Below are positions 5,791-10,450 of a DNA stretch of 10,450 nucleotides, one piece after another. This DNA is from an uncultured Lachnospiraceae bacterium (lineage in GTDB: Bacteria > Bacillota > Clostridia > Lachnospirales > Lachnospiraceae): NCBI GenBank assembly GCA_910583815.1, contig CAJTZB010000084.1, forward strand, positions 1 through 10,450, written 5' to 3'. The notes beneath the pieces are model-generated. The model did not search any database, was not told where the DNA came from, and was given only the letters and a program-made list of their open reading frames with translations. Position 1 is the first letter of the stretch. Every line of letters begins with the position of its first letter. Both the position numbers and the translations under genes were made by a program.

Positions 5791-6837
5791 ATGAACAGAT
5801 GGAATGAGAATACAGACCGGATTGCAGAAGTAAATATTGCATTTCTGGTTACTATCATAGTATTTCAGGCAGTGGGTTTCCTGCCGCTTAACTTTTTAAA
5901 AGGAAATATTGTAGGAAGCCTGATCTTTTCGCAGGCGCTTGTGCTGATTCCGGGGGCGTATTTCCTTCTTAAATCAGGAAAACCATACCATGAGGCAGTG
6001 CAGCTGAAAAAAATGAAAGTCAGCAATATCCTGCTGTGTTTGCTTCTGTATTTTATGCTGACGCCGTTGCTTAATTTTATCAATGCTCTGTCGATGGTAT
6101 TTTTCCGGAACTCCACAACTACGACAATACTCAGCCTGTCGGAGCAGGTGCCTTGGTATATTGGCATCCTTGTTATGGCTCTGCTGCCTGCAATCGTGGA
6201 GGAGACAGTATACAGGGGGGTATATTATCAGGAGTACAAAAAGGCAGATCCTTGGAAGGCAGTGCTTTTAAGCGGTTTTTTGTTTGGATTGCTGCATGGG
6301 AATTTCAATCAGTTTTCTTATGCATTTATTCTTGGCATGATATTTGCGTTGGTAATTGAAGCGACTGGTTCTATTTTATCAACGATGGTACTGCATTTCT
6401 GTATTAATGCAAGTTCTGCATTGATGGTTTATCTCTATCCGGTATTGCATAATATGCTGAAGATGTCTTACCGTTTTGCGGAAAACGAAGGCATGGGAAC
6501 GGAACTTTCTCTGTTAAGGGATATACTTGGTGATGTCAATATGACGACTTCCGAATGGATCAGTTATTTAATGGAGACATCGGGCACTTCCGCAGGTTTT
6601 TTGGAAACAGTACTCACTTATGCACCATCGGCTGTTTTCTGGTCTGCATTGGCGTTTCTTCTGTTCCGCTATATAGCAAAGAGAAATGGAAACTGGGAAA
6701 GAATCTGTGGATTTTTCGGAAAGCCGGCCAAGGGGAGCCGCTCGCTTTTTACGGTTCCCCTTGTGGCCGCGATTGCTATCGGAATAGTGGCAATGTTTTT
6801 CTTTGAACTTTTAATGCGTATGCCACAGGCAGGCTAG
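5791..6837 (+). CDS. CPBP family intramembrane metalloprotease (Abi/CAAX prenyl protease-like)
   Basis: A 348-aa integral membrane protein of the CPBP family (PF02517), whose members are Rce1/CAAX-protease-like enzymes or bacteriocin self-immunity proteins. All three family motifs are visible: EETVYR at 137-142 (EExxxR), FGLLH at 165-169 (FxxxH) and HFCIN at 202-206 (HxxxN). These supply the glutamates and histidines of the active site. Hydrophobic stretches suggest membrane spans near 14-34, 41-60, 78-100, 122-136, 157-168, 174-191, 196-214, 277-295 and 320-342. The loop 215-275 and the extra C-terminal span make it longer than the roughly 200-250 aa core. ATG 5791 has GGAGG at 5780-5784 with a six-base spacer. 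It stands alone between the divergent thioesterase and its own terminator. No bacteriocin, immunity partner or CAAX substrate is visible nearby, so the substrate is unknown. Confidence 0.88.
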   Translation: MNRWNENTDRIAEVNIAFLVTIIVFQAVGFLPLNFLKGNIVGSLIFSQALVLIPGAYFLLKSGKPYHEAVQLKKMKVSNILLCLLLYFMLTPLLNFINALSMVFFRNSTTTTILSLSEQVPWYIGILVMALLPAIVEETVYRGVYYQEYKKADPWKAVLLSGFLFGLLHGNFNQFSYAFILGMIFALVIEATGSILSTMVLHFCINASSALMVYLYPVLHNMLKMSYRFAENEGMGTELSLLRDILGDVNMTTSEWISYLMETSGTSAGFLETVLTYAPSAVFWSALAFLLFRYIAKRNGNWERICGFFGKPAKGSRSLFTVPLVAAIAIGIVAMFFFELLMRMPQAG

Positions 6838-6847
6838 TGCTATCTGA

Positions 6848-6890
6848 GGCTGCCGTCATCCGGAAGGTGACGGCAGCCGTTATGTTTATT
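6848..6890 (+). terminator. Rho-independent terminator of the CPBP gene
   Basis: A perfect 11-bp stem (6848-6858 with 6868-6878, GC-rich GGCTGCCGTCA arm) closes a nine-base loop. The plus strand continues with GTTATGTTTATTT, a T-rich tail. The minus strand has no T-tract after the stem, so it is mainly a plus-strand terminator, though the GH2 transcript arriving from the right would also meet the stem 15 bases past its stop. Confidence 0.8.
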
Positions 6891-6893
6891 TGG

Positions 6894-8495
6894 TTACTGC
6901 ATAGACCGCAGCAGGGCATAGGAAGGCTTTTCGTTTCCATACAAGTCAGTAGAGCCGTGGACTCTCTGACGGAATTTTCCTTCGCCCTGTTCCCCGACAT
7001 GGGTACGGTAGTCGTTTAAAGAGAACCACACATAGCCTTTGAGGTTATCAATGCGGCTGTAAAGTTCCAGACGTCCCTTTAGAATTTCACTGCGCCGTTC
7101 ATCACCGCCTTTAAAATGCGGCTCACAAAGACCAAATTCTGAGACGACAAGCGGCATTCCTTTGCATTTGGCAGCAGTGCGGAGCGCGTGGCTTTCTACG
7201 TCGTCACATGGTTCCCAGAAACCTAAATAGTCGTTCCACATTGCCACATCGCCATGCAGTGTGGCATCGTCTTTGTCTATGTTTTGGTTCAGGCTTAATG
7301 TATTGGAAACATAGTTGACAAGACGGCGGCTGTCCTTTGCTTTGAAATAAGCGGACATCTGCTCCACATAATCAATTGTTTCTTCTGAGGCGCCATTCAG
7401 CTCATTTCCGACGCCCCAGAAAACAATCGAAGGGTGGTTCTTGTGGAAAAATACCATTTCATCCGCCTGTTGTTTGGCAATTTCAAGCTGCAGGGAGGTT
7501 GCTTCCTTTGGATACCCCCAGTATGGGATTTCTTCCTGCACAAGCAGCCCATTTTCATCGCACCAGTCAAACAGAGAAGCATCCTGCTGCCAGTGGAAGC
7601 GGGTAAAGACGCAGCCGCTGTTTTTTAATTGGGAAAGGCATTTTATGCTGTGGGAAAGAGGTTCTGCCATTCCATAATCCGGGTGGGAGCCAGGCATCCA
7701 CTCACAGCCTTTTAAAAAGACCTCTTGGTTGTTTAGCAAAATTTTTTCGCCGCATACCTCGATTTTCCGTAGGCCTGTGCGGACTTCGCAATAGTCATGT
7801 TCCGTTTCCAGGGCAATCCGGTACAGGTTTGGGTGCGTGGTATCCCAAGTTTTTAAATGTTCAAAACAAAGCGTTATCTCGTGTTCAATGTTGGTAATTT
7901 CCTTTTGCAATACAATCCGATTGTCGGCGTAGTCAATAATCTTGACAGTGCCGGAATGAGGCTTTCCGTCTAAGAATGCAGTATTAAGCGTCAACGTGCC
8001 GCTGCAATATCCGTTCTCTGTTTCTGTAAGTTCTTCTGCGACATGTAAGAATTCTATGCCATCCGGCTCTAAAAACTCCAATGTAACTTTGCGTGTAATG
8101 CCGCCGTCATCTGCCCAGTCAAAATCCCCCATATGAGGAAGCATGTTTTCCTGTTTTGTATTGTCCGCAACCACACGAATATGGTTTTTGCTTCCAAAGA
8201 CAAGGCAGTCTGTTATGTCAAAACGAAATGGCGTGTGTCCGGAACGTCCATGTTCGCCAACCAGAGTGTCGTTGACATATACTCTGGCATGATGATAGAC
8301 CGCACCAAACGAAAGATAGGCTTTTTTCCCTTCTAAAAATTCTTCTGGCAGCACAGTGGTTTCATAGGTGGCAGGGCCGCGGTAGTGCTGCACGGCATCA
8401 TCTACATTCCAGGTGTGCGGCAGCATAACAGATGTGCGGTAATTCAGTGACTCAATCGAAAAATCCCATTTATTTAACGGTATCTGGTGTCTCAT
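6894..8495 (-). CDS. Glycoside hydrolase family 2 protein (beta-galactosidase/beta-glucuronidase-like)
   Basis: A 533-aa retaining glycoside hydrolase of family 2. Domain order is a jelly-roll sugar-binding domain (about 20-140, with the YRGPATYETT and YVNDTLVGEHGRSGHTPF elements), an immunoglobulin-like domain (about 145-245), and a TIM barrel (about 250 to the end). The barrel opens with FLKGCEWMPGSHPDYGMAEP. The acid/base glutamate is E365 in WGVGNEL and the nucleophile is E453 in VVSEFG; both are present. There is no signal peptide, so it should act inside the cell. At 533 aa it is shorter than LacZ (about 1000) and close to GusA without C-terminal extensions. The start at ATG 8495 has GAAAGGAG (complement of 8509-8516) 13 bases away, a long spacing; ATG 8507 is only one base from the SD and is less likely. 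It follows the TPR gene by 37 bases and is probably in one operon with it. The exact sugar cannot be read from the sequence. Confidence 0.9.
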   Translation of the reverse strand: MRHQIPLNKWDFSIESLNYRTSVMLPHTWNVDDAVQHYRGPATYETTVLPEEFLEGKKAYLSFGAVYHHARVYVNDTLVGEHGRSGHTPFRFDITDCLVFGSKNHIRVVADNTKQENMLPHMGDFDWADDGGITRKVTLEFLEPDGIEFLHVAEELTETENGYCSGTLTLNTAFLDGKPHSGTVKIIDYADNRIVLQKEITNIEHEITLCFEHLKTWDTTHPNLYRIALETEHDYCEVRTGLRKIEVCGEKILLNNQEVFLKGCEWMPGSHPDYGMAEPLSHSIKCLSQLKNSGCVFTRFHWQQDASLFDWCDENGLLVQEEIPYWGYPKEATSLQLEIAKQQADEMVFFHKNHPSIVFWGVGNELNGASEETIDYVEQMSAYFKAKDSRRLVNYVSNTLSLNQNIDKDDATLHGDVAMWNDYLGFWEPCDDVESHALRTAAKCKGMPLVVSEFGLCEPHFKGGDERRSEILKGRLELYSRIDNLKGYVWFSLNDYRTHVGEQGEGKFRQRVHGSTDLYGNEKPSYALLRSMQ

Positions 8496-8532
8496 AGCTG
8501 TAATCATGCTCCTTTCAAGGGTTGGGAATTTG

Positions 8533-10450
8533 CTAAAATAGCATCTGATAGTGTATGGCAGGCTGGAATGCATTGCAGTTTTCCAGCAGGATACTTTCAA
8601 ACAGCGTTTTGCTTTCTTCTTTGTTTCCGAGTCCGTACAGTCCCAATGCTTTCATAAACATGCAGTGCAGCCTGTTTTTTGTGTTCAGGTCTTCTTCAAA
8701 AACGAGCAGGTCAGGCAGCGAGACTGCAAAGTAGTCAATAGTCACTTCATCATGGCAGTGAGCGTCTGCATAGGAAACGAGCGTTTCAAAGCGGCGTTTT
8801 GCTTCCTCATGATTTCCGAGCCTTTCCAGAGCCATTCCTTGGTAGAAGATGGTTTCTGGTGGCTGGTCATTGTAGTACATCGCGGAAGCAGGTTCGGCAA
8901 TTCCATGAGAAGCTTTTTCAAAACATTCTTTGGCAGACACTTCATTTCCAAGCTCTTCGTATACCAGGCCGAGATAGTAGTTTTGGCGGTTTTCCTGTGC
9001 CCCATAGAGTTTTCCTTCGCCGAGGCTGTGCGGATAGGAAAAGGTGTCTGCCAAGTGTGATTTAGCATCTGTCAGGTTTCCGGTATGGAGTTCCTTTGCG
9101 GCAATCGCAATCAAAGAGGAAAGATACTGCTCCGGCACTTTGCCTTCGCCGCCTTCCCACGGATGGAAGCGGCGGGCAAGAAGAAGCTTCAGTGCTTTTT
9201 CACAGTCTCCATTTAAGTTTAATAATGTAATATATTCTAAGTAGAGGTCATCGCGTTTTTCTGCTATGTCCAGATACTCTTCTAAAAATGCAAGGCGTTC
9301 TTTTGCAGATACACCGGTTTTCTTTTTTAACATATCAAGTTCATACAGGACTCTGGCATCTTCTTTATCCATAGAAAATGCAGCAGAGAGCAGTTCGAGC
9401 GCTTTTGCGGCATTATGTCGTACATTGTAGGTCAGCAGCGAAAGATTGCGGTATGGAGTTGCAAAGCTGCAGCCAAGTGCAATGGAAGTTTCAAAGCATC
9501 GAATGGCATCTTCATGGCGCTCCTTGTCGTAGAACAGGTTTCCAAGGTAATATGGGGCTTTGAAATCTGCCGGATTCTGTTCCATTGCAAAGCGAAGTAC
9601 CTTGATGTCTTCCAAGCGGTTTGGAAAGCAGCAGTCAGGGGAGCACGAGGCTGCCTGCTCCAGATAGTTTTTGCAGGAAAGGCCTGCTTTGGCCGCAAAG
9701 TATGCCTGATAGTAGCCGATCAGAGGGAAGTTGAAGCGGTTTTGACCAAGCAGTGCGATTGCTTCTTCATAAAATCCGGCATTTGCGTATTCAAGTGATA
9801 CATCAATCAGCATATTCGGATTTAAGATATGCCTGTCAGTTTCTTTTCCTGCAAGCTTTAAGCCAAGGATATTTAAAGGGGCAAGCGAAAGCACATAGGA
9901 GGCATGCTCTGCTGCCTTGGAATTGCCAAGGGCATAAAGCAGCATCGTCTTTAAGTTCAGTGCATGGAAATTATGGGCATGGAACAAAAGAGCCTGCTCT
10001 GCAAATTCCAGTGCATGTGTGTATTCTTTCTTTCTGGAGCAAATGAACGCAAGGTAAACATAGGCGGCACTTTTTACATCCTGGTTCCAGATGGCTTTAT
10101 AAAAGGCATCAAACGCTTCATTCAGGCGTTCCTGATAGTATAAAGACAGTCCAAGGTTAAAATAGCATTCTCCGCTGGACGGATTTGGATTGGAGCGGGT
10201 CTGCTTTTTAACTGCTCTTCTGAAATAGGTTTCGCTTTCTTCAAAGCAGCCTTTCTTTAACAGCAGAGTACCATAGGCATTGTTTAAACGGATGTCGCTC
10301 GCGTCCCTTCGCAGCCCTTCCAGATAGTAGTCCTCGGCACGTCTTGTTGCATGACGGTATTGTTCTATATGCATACCATACAGGTACAGGTCTTCGCATG
10401 TTTCACAGTCGGCAGGGAGTGGGGCAGCTTCTGCAGGGGCAGGGATTTCC
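8533..10450 (-). CDS. TPR-rich C-terminal part of a DUF5107-type protein (5' end outside window)
   Basis: The frame is open from the stop at 8533 to the right edge of the window, so 638 residues are visible and the start is missing. The first visible part, CEDLYLYGMHIEQYRHATR followed by LRRDASDIRLNNAYG, is the junction I associate with large DUF5107 proteins, where an N-terminal mutarotase-like beta-sandwich region is followed by tetratricopeptide repeats. ATG 10374 lies inside this conserved stretch and is not the real start. TPR-like helical pairs continue along the protein (for example GECYFNLGLSLYYQERLNEA, APYYLGNLFYDKERHEDAI, YYLGLVYEELGNEVSAKECF, IFYQGMALERLGNHEEAKRR). TPRs mediate protein contacts. 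No catalytic motif is visible in this part. The GH2 gene follows 37 bases downstream on the same strand, which points to a shared role in carbohydrate use. The DUF5107 assignment rests on recall of the family signature; the TPR assignment is direct. Confidence 0.8.
   Translation of the reverse strand, partial: EIPAPAEAAPLPADCETCEDLYLYGMHIEQYRHATRRAEDYYLEGLRRDASDIRLNNAYGTLLLKKGCFEESETYFRRAVKKQTRSNPNPSSGECYFNLGLSLYYQERLNEAFDAFYKAIWNQDVKSAAYVYLAFICSRKKEYTHALEFAEQALLFHAHNFHALNLKTMLLYALGNSKAAEHASYVLSLAPLNILGLKLAGKETDRHILNPNMLIDVSLEYANAGFYEEAIALLGQNRFNFPLIGYYQAYFAAKAGLSCKNYLEQAASCSPDCCFPNRLEDIKVLRFAMEQNPADFKAPYYLGNLFYDKERHEDAIRCFETSIALGCSFATPYRNLSLLTYNVRHNAAKALELLSAAFSMDKEDARVLYELDMLKKKTGVSAKERLAFLEEYLDIAEKRDDLYLEYITLLNLNGDCEKALKLLLARRFHPWEGGEGKVPEQYLSSLIAIAAKELHTGNLTDAKSHLADTFSYPHSLGEGKLYGAQENRQNYYLGLVYEELGNEVSAKECFEKASHGIAEPASAMYYNDQPPETIFYQGMALERLGNHEEAKRRFETLVSYADAHCHDEVTIDYFAVSLPDLLVFEEDLNTKNRLHCMFMKALGLYGLGNKEESKTLFESILLENCNAFQPAIHYQMLF

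Noticed and set aside
5791..6837. CPBP protein as part of a bacteriocin or phage-defence system
   Set aside because: The family can serve such roles, but no precursor peptide, transporter or defence partner is present in the window.
8551..9060. 169-aa plus-strand ORF opposite the TPR gene
   Set aside because: Shadow of the TPR codons; cysteine- and phenylalanine-rich nonsense composition and no start signals.
1..10450. CRISPR arrays, insertion sequences, tRNA/rRNA genes, riboswitches
   Set aside because: I found no regular repeats, transposase motifs, terminal repeats or structured RNA signatures on either strand.

Overview
The window looks like an ordinary chromosomal stretch of a low-to-mid GC Firmicute, most likely a gut Lachnospiraceae (Clostridia). 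The reasons are strong AAAGGAG-type ribosome binding sites, a ComFC gene followed by a YvyF-type zinc-ribbon gene, the CvfB and acyl-ACP thioesterase types, and a GH2 plus DUF5107/TPR pair. The taxonomic call rests on gene content and protein style only; no rRNA or tRNA gene is present.

Layout. (1) 1-3928, plus strand: the 3' part of recD2 (RecD-like helicase), whose reading frame is broken by an in-frame TAG at 52-54; a sugar-phosphate nucleotidyltransferase-like gene with its own likely promoter; comFC, which overlaps the previous gene and seems to lack a normal start codon; and a YvyF/TIGR03826-like double zinc-ribbon protein. (2) 3929-4028: convergent intergenic with a strong hairpin whose T-tract serves the minus-strand gene. 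(3) 5679-4029, minus strand: an acyl-ACP thioesterase and the S1-domain protein CvfB, likely an operon driven by a promoter at 5747-5775. (4) 5791-6837, plus strand: a CPBP-family (CAAX protease/bacteriocin-processing) membrane protein, divergent from the thioesterase. The two putative promoters overlap at one TTATAA core. It ends in a clear terminator at 6848-6890. (5) 10450-6894, minus strand: the C-terminal part of a DUF5107-type TPR protein (cut by the window edge), followed 37 bases later by a short cytoplasmic GH2 glycoside hydrolase with both catalytic glutamates.

How the genes work together. recD2, comFC and the zinc-ribbon gene belong to DNA metabolism/competence-type housekeeping. 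The TPR-DUF5107 plus GH2 pair is the only clear carbohydrate module and probably handles imported oligosaccharide inside the cell.

I do not see a new defence, mobile or biosynthetic system here. The points most worth a second look are the amber codon in recD2, the missing canonical start of comFC with a perfect SD upstream, and the overlapping divergent promoters. The first two could also be single-base sequencing or assembly errors.
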